Shown here: in pieces, positions 49,863 to 59,069 of the stretch
Numbering within the stretch: the first letter of the stretch is position 1
How the letters are laid out: each line of letters starts with the position of its first letter
From: an uncultured Bacteroidales bacterium
GTDB lineage: Bacteria; Bacteroidota; Bacteroidia; Bacteroidales; UBA932
Direction of reading: 5' to 3'
Length of the DNA stretch: 64,000 nucleotides
Assembly: GCA_934695325.1 (NCBI GenBank)
Contig: CAKUVD010000002.1
Span: 206,710-270,709 of the forward strand
The notes under the pieces: model-generated
The model's database searches: none
The model's input: only the letters and a program-made list of their open reading frames with translations
Told to the model about the DNA's origin: nothing
Position numbers and translations under genes: made by a program

Positions 49863-52604
49863 ATGATGAAGACTAACCGTGCGGCTGCATTGGCGATGGT
49901 GTCGATCCTTTGCGCATCGGCCGCGTATTCCTGCTCATCCGTTCCGGATGGAGACGAGAAAGACATTGACATAGAGGAGCCTGCACGCGAGACTGATGAC
50001 ATAAAGGTCATTCCGGGGAGGCTGAAGGTCAAATTCTCGGAAAACACAGAGCCGAGGCTGAGTCTGCTTTCTGCTGTCGGTGCGACACGTATGGAGAGAG
50101 TGTTCCCGTATGCCGGCAAGTTCGAGGAACGTACCCATAGAGAGGGACTTGACAGATGGTATAATGTGTGGTATGATGAGGACATTCCTGTCACCAAGGC
50201 TGCCGGAGAGCTGGAGGAGATGGACGGCATCGAGGTCGTGGAGAAGGTCTTGCCTGTGAAGGGCATAGGCTTCGGAAAGCCTATGACTATACTTCCTATG
50301 GGTGTCAGCTCTATGTGGCCTTACGTCGCTTTCGCCGTCCCTTCAGATGGCGGCTCCGCCTCTTCGGAATATCCTGTGAATGACCCGTATCTGCCGAAGC
50401 AATGGCATTATCATAATGACGGTACACGCACTGATGCAATAGCCGGTGCGGACATAAACCTGTTCCGCGCCTGGGAGGTGACTTCGGGACGCAATGACGT
50501 AGTCGTGGCTGTCGTGGACGGCGGAATCGACTATGAACACGAGGACCTGGCCGGGAATGTAGGTAACTGGGCCGAGCTCTATGGACAGGAAGGTGTGGAT
50601 GATGATAATAACGGCTATGTGGATGACATCTACGGCTGGAATTTTATCTATACCGACCGGAACCCTATGGGAACCAATAAGATAACTGCTGTTCCGCACG
50701 GGACTCACGTGTCAGGTACCATAGGTGCTGAGAACAACAACGGCAAGGGTGTCTGCGGAATCGCCGGCGGCAGCGGAAACCACTCCGGAGTGCGCCTGCT
50801 AAGCTGCCAGATGTTCACGAACAACAAGAATGATGACGGAGACTCAGATGCCGCCATCAAGTACGGGGCCGATGCCGGAGCAGTCATAAGTCAGAACAGC
50901 TGGGGGTATGACGGGGCCACCTACCTCCCGCAGAGCTGCAAGGATGCCATCGACTATTTCATAAAATATGCAGGAGTGGATGAGAACGGGAATCAGGTCG
51001 GCCCGATGAAAGGCGGAATTGTGATTTTCGCCGCCGGCAATGATGACCGCAACTATCTTTCTTATCCGGCCTGCTACGACCAGGTTCTCTCTGTCTCTTC
51101 TGTGGCTCCGGATTACCGCAAGGCATATTATTCAAATTATGCCAAGTGGGTAGATGTGGCGGCACCGGGCGGGACGTATAAGAACGACGGGCGCTATGAT
51201 GACGAGTGTCCTGTTTACAGCACTTTACCTGGCGGCCAGTACGGCTATATGCAGGGAACTTCGATGGCCTGTCCGCACGTTTCCGGTGTAGCGGCTCTTG
51301 CTGTCTCCAAGTATGGCGGCCCTGGCTTCACTCCGGAAAAACTGAAATTGTACTTGACTAAAGGAGTCAATGACATTGATGCGTATAATCCCGGCTATAA
51401 GGGACTTCTTGGATCCGGCATCGTGGATGCCTATAAGGCTGTCTCGTCGGACCAGGGGTATGCTCCGGAGCCTGTGACTGACCTTCAGCACAGCAATACA
51501 GCCGGAGAGGTGGAACTTACATGGACAGTGCCGTCGGACAAGGATGACGAGCATCCGGATACTTTCCTGATAATGTGGCGCGTAGGAACTCTGGACAAGC
51601 CGGATCCGGATAATCTTCCGGAGGGTGCTAGCCTGGTGCGCGTACCTGTGAACGGAAAGAAGTCGGGGGACAAGATGACATACACCCTCCTGGATATGGA
51701 CCAGGACACCAGATATACGGTCGCAATCATCGCCGAGGACCCATGGGCTAACCGCTCTGCCGTTTCGAGCATCACTTTCGGTACTCCTGTGAACGAGCCT
51801 CCTGTACTTTCGACTGATGCGGCCCAGCCTGTGCAGGTGCTTTATAACCGGAAGGTGCGTGTTACGTATCTTGTTACCGACCCGGACAGCAAGGACTATA
51901 CGTATGAGCTGACAGACCCGAGCGGGGCCGTCACCCCGGTGAAGGAACAGGGCAGGCTTCATCTGGACATCTTCAATTATAAGCGCACTTCCGGTTCGTA
52001 TTCGCTGCATATCACTGTCTCGGACCGTTTCGGCGCCTCCGATTCGGCGGATTTGAAGTTCGACCTCCTGCCAGACCAGGCTCCTGCTGTCGTCAATGCT
52101 TTCGCTCCCGTCTATCTCGGCTCTATGAAAGAGACCTCCGTGTTCCTGCCGTCCTCCGCATTCGAGGATGAAGTGCCGGCGACCGTGAAATACAGCCTGT
52201 CCTATGACAGGTCAATGCTTTTCCTCCAGGAACTTCCTTCAGGGGAGTTCAGCATAATGCCGCTCAAATACGGTCGCTCGGAGGTAAATGTGACTGCGAC
52301 CGATGAGGGCGGGAACGCCTCCGTATGCACTTTCGCGGTGCTCTGCCGTGACGACTCTCGTGAGGTGGACCTGTATCCGAACCCTGTGCGCGATGTGATG
52401 AATATCCGTATGGGAAGGGAAGTCAGCGGTCAGGTCAATGTCTCTGTATATGATGCCGCTGCGAGGAGAGTGCTCTCTGCCGATGTGCGGATTGCACCGA
52501 CCGAGCCTGCTTCCGTGGATATGTCGTCCCTCGGAGGCGGAAGCTATACTGTACGCATATCCTGGGACGGCGGCTCTCTTGTCCGCACTGTTGTCAAACT
52601 ATAG
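49863..52604 (+). CDS. Subtilisin-like serine protease (S8) with T9SS sorting domain
   Basis: The ATGATG at 49863 is preferred; a TTG at 49839 overlaps the promoter. The 913-aa product has a signal peptide ending near AAYSC (possible lipobox), an N-terminal prodomain-like part (about 45-150), and an S8 catalytic domain (about 175-530). The triad is Asp219 (AVVDGGID), His279 (HGTHVSG) and Ser467 (GTSMACPHVSG). A fibronectin-III domain (about 535-635), two cadherin/Ig-like segments and a C-terminal T9SS type A domain from about residue 837 (LYPNPVRDVMNI...GGGSYTVRI) follow. It should be exported to the cell surface or medium by the type IX system and degrade proteins. Confidence 0.92.
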   Translation: MMKTNRAAALAMVSILCASAAYSCSSVPDGDEKDIDIEEPARETDDIKVIPGRLKVKFSENTEPRLSLLSAVGATRMERVFPYAGKFEERTHREGLDRWYNVWYDEDIPVTKAAGELEEMDGIEVVEKVLPVKGIGFGKPMTILPMGVSSMWPYVAFAVPSDGGSASSEYPVNDPYLPKQWHYHNDGTRTDAIAGADINLFRAWEVTSGRNDVVVAVVDGGIDYEHEDLAGNVGNWAELYGQEGVDDDNNGYVDDIYGWNFIYTDRNPMGTNKITAVPHGTHVSGTIGAENNNGKGVCGIAGGSGNHSGVRLLSCQMFTNNKNDDGDSDAAIKYGADAGAVISQNSWGYDGATYLPQSCKDAIDYFIKYAGVDENGNQVGPMKGGIVIFAAGNDDRNYLSYPACYDQVLSVSSVAPDYRKAYYSNYAKWVDVAAPGGTYKNDGRYDDECPVYSTLPGGQYGYMQGTSMACPHVSGVAALAVSKYGGPGFTPEKLKLYLTKGVNDIDAYNPGYKGLLGSGIVDAYKAVSSDQGYAPEPVTDLQHSNTAGEVELTWTVPSDKDDEHPDTFLIMWRVGTLDKPDPDNLPEGASLVRVPVNGKKSGDKMTYTLLDMDQDTRYTVAIIAEDPWANRSAVSSITFGTPVNEPPVLSTDAAQPVQVLYNRKVRVTYLVTDPDSKDYTYELTDPSGAVTPVKEQGRLHLDIFNYKRTSGSYSLHITVSDRFGASDSADLKFDLLPDQAPAVVNAFAPVYLGSMKETSVFLPSSAFEDEVPATVKYSLSYDRSMLFLQELPSGEFSIMPLKYGRSEVNVTATDEGGNASVCTFAVLCRDDSREVDLYPNPVRDVMNIRMGREVSGQVNVSVYDAAARRVLSADVRIAPTEPASVDMSSLGGGSYTVRISWDGGSLVRTVVKL

Positions 52605-52610
52605 ACCTTA

Positions 52611-53615
52611 ATGAATTATACAATGAAACTGTTAAGACGCATTGACATTATACTTATAGCCTGTGGCATAGTCTTTTCCGGTTGGGCCTCATGCCCTGCC
52701 GCCGCGCAGGAGACAGGCTCTTTCATGAGAAACCCAGCCGATTCCAGGACAATGTCCCTTGCCGGTGCCGGGGTGGTGTCGCTTGATGACGTGTCCGTGC
52801 TGGACAATGCAGCATTGTCCCCGTTCTCCCTGAACCGCTTCTCCGCAGGAGTCTCGTGCCAGTCGTGGATGCGTAACGCCTTCGGTGGCGGGATGTCATC
52901 CTATTCGATGTCTGCCAGATATTCTTTCCGCAAGGCCGGAACTGCCTATCTGGGCGTGCGCTCGCTTAAGACGCCTCCTTTCGAGCATACTGATGATTAT
53001 GGCAATGTCATAGATGATTCTTCCTCGCCTCTGGATCTGGCCGTCGAGGCCGGCTATGCCTATCGGTTCTGCGGTGATTTCTCGGCAGCGCTGACAGCGA
53101 GGTATCTACGGCTGAACCCAGGCTATGGAAATGTTGCCGATGCCGTCTCTTTCGATGCCGGGCTTGCCTGGCGGCATCAGTTCGGTGGTGTGCTGGAGGA
53201 CGTGGCCGTGATAGCGCAGCTGAAGGATTTCGGTACGTCCCCGGATTATGGCGCAGGTCGGCGCAGTCTTCCGTGGCTCGTGAACGCCGGGGCCTCGGTC
53301 GGTCTTCTGGCTGGCGAGCATCATCGTCTTCGTGCCGGCGCATCGATGGATATCCCTGTGGCGCCGTCGCTTGATGGCCTGGCTCCTGTCAGGGGAGTCT
53401 CCACCTCTTTTGGTGCCGAGTATTCCTATCGCCGAATGCTCTATGCCCGCGGCGGCTATCATCTTGGCAATAAATCAGCAGGGGGGCAGCGCTGGGGTTC
53501 CATCGGACTTGGCCTCCGCTTCTGGCATATCACACTGGATGGGGCCTTTATAATCGCCCCGTCCTCGTCTCCGCTGCGCAACACCGCTTCCGGCACGCTT
53601 TCCGTCTGGTTTTAG
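52611..53615 (+). CDS. PorV/PorQ-like outer-membrane barrel protein
   Basis: Outer-membrane protein of 334 aa with a signal peptide ending near CPAAAQE; ATG 52623 is an alternative start. The mature part opens with SFMRNPADSRTMSLAGAGVVSLDDVSVLDNAALSPF, the FadL-like opening seen in PorV/PorQ proteins, and continues as a 14-strand-type barrel closing with GTLSVWF. PorV shuttles T9SS cargo from the translocon to the attachment complex, and PorQ works with PorZ. The gene starts 6 bp after the T9SS-targeted protease, so it may be a dedicated partner. The ortholog cannot be chosen with certainty. Confidence 0.78.
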   Translation: MNYTMKLLRRIDIILIACGIVFSGWASCPAAAQETGSFMRNPADSRTMSLAGAGVVSLDDVSVLDNAALSPFSLNRFSAGVSCQSWMRNAFGGGMSSYSMSARYSFRKAGTAYLGVRSLKTPPFEHTDDYGNVIDDSSSPLDLAVEAGYAYRFCGDFSAALTARYLRLNPGYGNVADAVSFDAGLAWRHQFGGVLEDVAVIAQLKDFGTSPDYGAGRRSLPWLVNAGASVGLLAGEHHRLRAGASMDIPVAPSLDGLAPVRGVSTSFGAEYSYRRMLYARGGYHLGNKSAGGQRWGSIGLGLRFWHITLDGAFIIAPSSSPLRNTASGTLSVWF

Positions 53616-53625
53616 GACTGTGCTG

Positions 53626-54468
53626 TCAGATCTGGAAGCCGGTTATTTTTATGACTCTCTCAGGTTGCTCAGGTACGCCTGTGATAGGCATTCTGCGGTC
53701 AAGGCTTCTTATAGTCGCCATCTCATTGTCCGAGAGGACGAAATCGAAGACATCTGCATTGGCCTGGATTCTGTCGCGGTGGACGCTCTTCGGAATCACG
53801 ATGACTCCACACTGGATCTGATACCTGAGTGCGACTTGGCGGGTGGACTTTCCGTGGCGTTCTGCGATGGCGACAAGGCCCGGATCCTCAAACACCTCAT
53901 TCATACGGCCTTGGCTGAAAGGCATATAGCCCTCGTGCTGCACGCCCAGGCGTACCATCCATTCGTGTTCCTCCAGGCGCTGTGCGGTCAGATTCGTCTC
54001 GATTTGGTTCACTGCCGGGATTACCTCGTTATAGCGGATGAGGTCTATCAGCCTGTCTGTGTTGAAGTTGGACACTCCGATGGCACGGACGACGCCCTCG
54101 CGGTTCAGCCTCTCCAGCTCGCGCCAGGCGGCGTAGACATTCCCGTAAGGCCAGTGCAGGAGGACCAGGTCAATGTAGTCCGTCCTCAGCTTCGCCAGCG
54201 AGTCCTCGACGGCACGCCTGGTGTCATCGAATTCGTCGCACCATACTTTCGTGGTGATGAAAATGTCTTTTCTGTCAATGCCGGAGGCTTCCACAGCTTC
54301 TCCGACGAACTCCTCGTTCTTGTACATCCTGGCTGTGTCTATCATCCTGTAGCCAAGTTCCAGTGCGTTCTCCACGCTCATCCGGCACTCGGAAGGATCA
54401 GTGGACTTGAATGTTCCGAGTCCAAGCACAGGCATCAGCACGCCATTGTTCAGCTTTACGTTTTCCAT
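53626..54468 (-). CDS. Aldo/keto reductase
   Basis: The start is placed at ATG 54468 (MENVKLNNGVLMPVLGLGTF); a TTG 9 bp upstream is in frame but unlikely. The 280-aa cytosolic NADPH-dependent oxidoreductase has the AKR tetrad: Asp and Tyr in IDTARMYKNE, Lys in TTKVW and His in LLHWPYG. The cofactor-binding end VIPKSVHRDRIQANADVFDF is normal. It resembles 2,5-diketo-gluconate-reductase-like AKRs with broad carbonyl substrates. It is convergent with the PorV-like gene (10 bp) and divergent from a lipoprotein operon. Confidence 0.9.
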   Translation of the reverse strand: MENVKLNNGVLMPVLGLGTFKSTDPSECRMSVENALELGYRMIDTARMYKNEEFVGEAVEASGIDRKDIFITTKVWCDEFDDTRRAVEDSLAKLRTDYIDLVLLHWPYGNVYAAWRELERLNREGVVRAIGVSNFNTDRLIDLIRYNEVIPAVNQIETNLTAQRLEEHEWMVRLGVQHEGYMPFSQGRMNEVFEDPGLVAIAERHGKSTRQVALRYQIQCGVIVIPKSVHRDRIQANADVFDFVLSDNEMATIRSLDRRMPITGVPEQPERVIKITGFQI

Positions 54469-54490
54469 AACAAACAACTTATAGATGTCA

Positions 54491-54519
54491 CAAAAATACT
54501 AAATATCTTTATATCTTTG
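54491..54519. promoter_or_regulatory. Divergent -7 elements between the aldo/keto reductase and lipoprotein genes
   Basis: On the minus strand TATTTTTG (54491-54498) lies 22 bp before the AKR ATG. On the plus strand TATCTTTG (54512-54519) lies 89 bp before the lipoprotein ATG. Both fit TAnnTTTG; neither has a clean -33 element. Confidence 0.45.
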
Positions 54520-54608
54520 TACTTTGCGTGTTTTTGTCGGGAGGCATAACTTGCAAGAATCGGACACAGTCCGCATTTATTATGATAGTATTTTTATGAT
54601 ATAAATAT

Positions 54609-56636
54609 ATGAAACGTATTTTAACATTCTTCGCTGCGGCTGCACTTGTTCTTGCCAGCTGCGAAAAGAACAACGGAAATGACAATCCTGAGGTCAGTTC
54701 GGACTTTACTGTCGAACAGACATTGCTGACACAGGGGTCTCTGGATGTCAAGATCACTCCTAAGGACAACGAAAACACGTATTATTTCAGCGTAATCACC
54801 AAGAAGGACTACACGGCCAGATATGAAGGTGATCCTGAAAAGCTTGCGGCTGCCTATAAGGCCTGGTTCACGGATATGGCTGCACAGTCAGGCCTTTCTG
54901 TCGAGGAGTTCCTTCAGAACGCCCTTCTTTCAGGAATGCAGAACTACCAGTTCCGATCCCTCGTGCCGGAGACAGAGTATGTATTCTTCGTATTCGGTGT
55001 GGACTATTCTGCCAATCTGACCACTGACGTGGATGTGGTTCCTTTCACTACTCCAAAGGCGGCTCTGAACAAGGACGCCACATTCACCATCACTCCTACG
55101 GAAATCGGAGCGACATATTTCAAGGTCAATATAAGCTGCTCAGACCCGAGTGTCTTCTACTATTATGACGTAATGCTTCCTTCTGTATATGAGCAGTACT
55201 GCGGAAGCGATCCGGCTAATATCCCGACATATATGACTGAATATCTGTCAGCGCTGAAGAGCGAGAACGACACTTATGCGGCAATGTCAGAGGCGGAATT
55301 CATCAGCCATATCACTGTCGAGGGCGAGATCGAGTATGATACGGCTCTTTCAGAGGCTGCGAATTCCCTCGTTCCTGAAATGGAATTTCCTGTATTCGCC
55401 ATCGGTATCGCGAATGACGGATCGTTCACCACGAATGCGACAGTGGTGATGGTCAAGACAGCCGAGACACCTAAGAATGACTGGATCGTCTCCGATGCGG
55501 TTCCTACTGATATCCAGTTCAATGCTACCATCACTCCTGCATACGACGAGGCCTATGCCGTGATTCTTGAGCGCAAGACCTATTTCGAGGGCGCCACGGA
55601 TGCACAGATGGTGGATGACCTTCTCGCTGCCAGGAAGGGTTCGTTTATGGATGACCTCTGCATTGAACAGACGAAAGTTCAGTTCACGAACCTCATCCCG
55701 AATGAAGACTATTATATGTTTATGATAGCCTGCACGCCTGATGGACTTCCTAAGACAGGGGACAAGCTGAACGTGAAGAAATATGAGGTAAAGACCAAGG
55801 CTGCCACGGCTACGGGTGCAGTCTACTCCATCAACGTATTCAATGTTTCCAAGACAAGTGCACAGATATCAGTTTCCGTTGATACCGATGGCGAGGGGCA
55901 GACATTCCTCACAAACTACATCACAAAAGCGGAATTGGAGAAACTTTCAGCGGGAAAAACTGAGAGCGAGGCTCTGAAAGGACATATGGATGCTCTAATC
56001 GATGCACAGCTGAAGGCTTGGAACGACAGCCACTCGACTTCTCAGATGGACAGAAAAGAGTTCCTGTCGAGGGTGCTCCCCGGCGAGTCCAAGACAGGCA
56101 CAGGCGACTACATCACAGTAGAAGGCCTAACAGCAGGTACGGCCTATTATGCCTACGTAATAGGTATAAAGGCTGACGGTACATACACCACAGAACCGTT
56201 CAAGAAGGAGTTTTCCACCATCGCAAGTGTAAAGAGCAAGATTTCCCTCTCAATAGGAATGACAGCCTGGATTTGGGATGAGATCTTCCCGAACGAGACG
56301 AATTATACTGTTAGCGCGACAGGTGAGCCTTATGCAAATGTCAAGGCTGTATATTGCAAGTATTTCACCGGGAATGATGAATGGGCAGGAAAGACAGCAT
56401 CTGAAATTGCAGAATCGCTCCAGAAGGAACCCGAGGGACTGTATGGCACTGCCTCAGCAGGTTTCAGGATAGCTCGCGGAACCAAGTTCTTCGTCTATTT
56501 CATAGGCGTGGATGTCGATGGAATCACCACCGACATCACCAAAGTCTCCCATACGGCAAAAGCCGAGGGCTCCTCTGGCACAGGTATGGGCAAGAACGTG
56601 TCTATCGACAAGACTGAAACTATCGCGGTACGATGA
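54609..56636 (+). CDS. Lipoprotein with five degenerate fibronectin-like/helical modules
   Basis: Lipoprotein of 675 aa (lipobox LVLASCEKN). The mature part has five similar modules of about 110-130 residues. Each has a beta opening ending in an aromatic pair (YYFSVITKKDY, FYYYDVMLPSVY, AYAVILERKTYF, FLTNYITKAEL, KAVYCKYFTG), a helical insert (for example EKLAAAYKAWFTDMAAQSGLSVEEFLQ), then a pattern such as LVPETEYVFFVFGVDYSANLTT with its analogues VPEMEFPVFAIGIANDGSFTT, LTAGTAYYAYVIGIKADGTYTT and IARGTKFFVYFIGVDVDGITT. No known family name comes to mind. It is cotranscribed with the next gene by a 4-bp overlap. Confidence 0.65.
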   Translation: MKRILTFFAAAALVLASCEKNNGNDNPEVSSDFTVEQTLLTQGSLDVKITPKDNENTYYFSVITKKDYTARYEGDPEKLAAAYKAWFTDMAAQSGLSVEEFLQNALLSGMQNYQFRSLVPETEYVFFVFGVDYSANLTTDVDVVPFTTPKAALNKDATFTITPTEIGATYFKVNISCSDPSVFYYYDVMLPSVYEQYCGSDPANIPTYMTEYLSALKSENDTYAAMSEAEFISHITVEGEIEYDTALSEAANSLVPEMEFPVFAIGIANDGSFTTNATVVMVKTAETPKNDWIVSDAVPTDIQFNATITPAYDEAYAVILERKTYFEGATDAQMVDDLLAARKGSFMDDLCIEQTKVQFTNLIPNEDYYMFMIACTPDGLPKTGDKLNVKKYEVKTKAATATGAVYSINVFNVSKTSAQISVSVDTDGEGQTFLTNYITKAELEKLSAGKTESEALKGHMDALIDAQLKAWNDSHSTSQMDRKEFLSRVLPGESKTGTGDYITVEGLTAGTAYYAYVIGIKADGTYTTEPFKKEFSTIASVKSKISLSIGMTAWIWDEIFPNETNYTVSATGEPYANVKAVYCKYFTGNDEWAGKTASEIAESLQKEPEGLYGTASAGFRIARGTKFFVYFIGVDVDGITTDITKVSHTAKAEGSSGTGMGKNVSIDKTETIAVR

Positions 56637-57373
56637 TGAAAACAGCATTAAGAACATTTGCATTGACCTTTGCTGCGGCTGCGTTTCTCTGCGGCTGCGG
56701 CAAGGGGTCTGGTGAGCCTGACACTCCGGACGGACCGGATACACCGGTGGACCCTGTCACTCCCGTGGAGAAAGTGTATTCCGTAGGAGACTACTATAGC
56801 AAGGGCTTCGTCAAGGGCGTTGTCGTAAGCGTCAGCACGGACGAGGACGGAAAGCAGCACGGCCTGGTCGTGTCTCTGAAGGAGAGCGAGGCCGCCTGGG
56901 CTTACAGAAATGACGATGTGATGAGCGGTCAGCCAGGCACCGGCGCATACAACACTGGCTGCGTGCAGAAGCTCAGCGGCTGGAAGGACTATTATCCGGC
57001 ATTCGTCGATGCCACTTCTGAAAACGTAGGCGCGTTGAAGGACTGGTTCCTGCCTTCTATGAACGAGCTGGCTCAGCTTTACAAGGCATATACAGGTCAC
57101 GAGGCCAATGATTCGGAGCAGGGTACAGGATCTCTCCAGTCGGTGTCGCGCCAGTCTGTCGAGATGAGCGAGGTCGAGTATAAGGCGAAGTTCAACAAGA
57201 GCCTCACGGACAACAAGGGCACGGCGCTCAGCGATGCGATTTACTGGTCCTCCAGCGAGAGTGGCCCGAGCATTGCCTATGCGTTTGATATGCAAAGCGG
57301 GAAGACGGTGGACATTCCTTCCGAACTGGACAAGAAAAAAGTCTATAAGGTAAGGGCTATGGCCTCCTTCTGA
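56633..57373 (+). CDS. DUF1566-like lipoprotein
   Basis: Lipoprotein of 246 aa (lipobox FLCGCGKG) followed by a Pro/Asp/Thr linker. The mature domain has the DUF1566/Lcl-like features WFLPSMNELAQLYKAY, IYWSSSESGPSIAYAFDMQSG and a final KVYKVRAMASF, a fold distantly related to formylglycine-generating-enzyme and C-type-lectin-like domains. In Bacteroidota these modules often end surface proteins. ATG 56633 overlaps the stop of the upstream five-module lipoprotein by 4 bp. The ligand is unknown. Confidence 0.72.
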   Translation: MMKTALRTFALTFAAAAFLCGCGKGSGEPDTPDGPDTPVDPVTPVEKVYSVGDYYSKGFVKGVVVSVSTDEDGKQHGLVVSLKESEAAWAYRNDDVMSGQPGTGAYNTGCVQKLSGWKDYYPAFVDATSENVGALKDWFLPSMNELAQLYKAYTGHEANDSEQGTGSLQSVSRQSVEMSEVEYKAKFNKSLTDNKGTALSDAIYWSSSESGPSIAYAFDMQSGKTVDIPSELDKKKVYKVRAMASF

Positions 57374-57441
57374 TGATTGATTGGAAACCTATGAAAGTCT
57401 GCCTGGAGCGTTTCGGGCAGGCTTTCTGACTGAATGAAGCA

Positions 57442-58938
57442 ATGAAATATATTAAGATGATGCTATGTGCCGCTTCTGTGCTTGCAGCTGCGGCCTGTTC
57501 AAAAGAAAATGGAGGAGACAATCCCGGCGACGGCGCTCTCTCCGCACCTGAAGTGACCGTCAATGTAGATGCGGCCACGATCACTGCGAGCTGGTCTTCC
57601 GTAAGCGGTGCTGACGGATATCGCTGTGAGGTAACATATATCTCCGGAAAGAGGAATGTTGATGTGCTGAAGACAAATATCACGGAGACATCATTTACCG
57701 TAGATGCTCTTCGCCCGTCCACCAAGTACAATGTGAGGGTGTCGGCCACCAAAGACGGAAAGGCTTCACCGAACTGGTATGAGGCTGATGTCCAGACCGG
57801 TGCTTTCGACACGGAGATAACTTTCAGCATAACGCCTTATGAGGTGTACAATTCCTCTACCGGCCACATAGACTATATGGCGAAGGTGAGGCCGTCTGAC
57901 GACGATGTCTATTACTGGATAGGGGCCGTGACATATTCTCAACGTGTCGATGCCAGACTTTGGATCGAGGATGAGATTGCGGACGCTGTCGATAACGGTG
58001 CTACATGGGATGCCCTTGTCGAGTCCGGATATATAGTGAAAGGCAGTGCGGAGAGCGTGTTCGCGTTTACTGGCAGCAATGACTTTATGTTTACGGCAGC
58101 CATCCTGGAGCGTGTCGGCGACAAGATCAATGTCGTCTCCGATGCCAGCGTCAGCTATCCGTTCCACGCAGGAAATGCGTCGGATACTGAGAGTATGCCT
58201 TGTGGTTATAAGGATTATATCGGAGAATGGGTGGTGAAGCCTTATGATGAATCCGTTTACGGCAATGGCGGATGGAGTGTCAAGGATGCTGAACCGTTCA
58301 CGGTCAAGATCGCCGCAAAAGAAAATGGGCTTTCCTATAATCTTACCGGATGGGGCGGGAGCAAGAACAAGTTCTCTTCCTCTCCCGTGGTCCTGGATTT
58401 TTCACAGGCCGATGCTTCGCGTTATGATTATTTCAAGATTTCCGTTCCGCAGGATATAACGACGGAAAACGGAGTAAGATGGGCGTACACAGGTTGGTTC
58501 TCTCTGACATTCACGGATTCCGATGGCAATGAGGAGGTGAAGGCGTATGCTCCTTATGATTACGATTATGATGCAGTGGCTCTGAAGGCTGACACTGGAG
58601 GGTGGCGCTATGCTTTCAGGGGATACTTCGCCAATGTGAACAAGACGGTAATAAAGATATTCGCCAATACGTACAAATATGACGGTATGAATGTCTATAT
58701 GCAGGGACTCTGGGTATGCGGTATGAATGCGGAAGGAAAGTATGACTTCAGCAATGCTTCTTATTCCCTTAACGGAGACAGAGGAGGTGTTCCTGACGCG
58801 ATGTATTACTTGGTGCGCAAGGATGTGGCGGATGGCGTTGAACTCGCCGTGCCAGACATATCTTCAGAACTTTCAGGCTCATCTGTGCAGATTTCATCAG
58901 TGCCGAACGTAAGGTCAATATATACAAGAGCAAGATAA
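57442..58938 (+). CDS. Fibronectin-III-containing lipoprotein of unknown function
   Basis: Lipoprotein of 498 aa (lipobox LAAAACSKE). Residues about 30-120 are a fibronectin-III domain (APEVTVNVDAATITASWSSVSGADGYRCEVTY...LRPSTKYNVRVSATKDG). Residues about 125-245 resemble one module of the five-module lipoprotein at 54609 (VYYWIGAVTYSQRVDARLWIEDEIADAVDNG). Residues about 250-480 form a beta-rich C-terminal domain (IGEWVVKPYDESVYGNGGWSVKDAEPFTVKIAAKENGLSYNLTGWGG) of unrecognised family. It lies 68 bp downstream of the DUF1566-like gene and probably belongs to the same transcript. Confidence 0.65.
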   Translation: MKYIKMMLCAASVLAAAACSKENGGDNPGDGALSAPEVTVNVDAATITASWSSVSGADGYRCEVTYISGKRNVDVLKTNITETSFTVDALRPSTKYNVRVSATKDGKASPNWYEADVQTGAFDTEITFSITPYEVYNSSTGHIDYMAKVRPSDDDVYYWIGAVTYSQRVDARLWIEDEIADAVDNGATWDALVESGYIVKGSAESVFAFTGSNDFMFTAAILERVGDKINVVSDASVSYPFHAGNASDTESMPCGYKDYIGEWVVKPYDESVYGNGGWSVKDAEPFTVKIAAKENGLSYNLTGWGGSKNKFSSSPVVLDFSQADASRYDYFKISVPQDITTENGVRWAYTGWFSLTFTDSDGNEEVKAYAPYDYDYDAVALKADTGGWRYAFRGYFANVNKTVIKIFANTYKYDGMNVYMQGLWVCGMNAEGKYDFSNASYSLNGDRGGVPDAMYYLVRKDVADGVELAVPDISSELSGSSVQISSVPNVRSIYTRAR

Positions 58939-58992
58939 CTAAGTTTCCGCTATCGAAGTGGGCAGTAGGCGAGTCTTCTCGGTTGTATATTG

Positions 58993-59038
58993 CCACAGAA
59001 AAAGAATGACCAAAATTTTGGCCATTCTTTTTTTGTGG
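58993..59038. terminator. Bidirectional terminator between convergent genes
   Basis: AAAAAGAATGACCAAAA meets TTTTGGCCATTCTTTTT in a near-perfect palindrome that extends outward to CCACA/TGTGG. It ends in A and T runs on both strands and lies between the fn3 lipoprotein (+) and an MFS gene (-). Confidence 0.8.
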
Positions 59039-59046
59039 GGTTCTGC

Positions 59047-59062
59047 AAGGCGCAAGCCTGTG
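59047..59062 (-). repeat. Third copy (inverted, partial) of the REP-like unit
   Basis: The reverse complement reads CACAGGCTTGCGCCTT and matches the unit at 3809-3823 over 15 bases. It lies directly behind the bidirectional terminator in an intergenic position, like the first two copies. Confidence 0.5.
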
Positions 59063-59069
59063 CGTGCTA

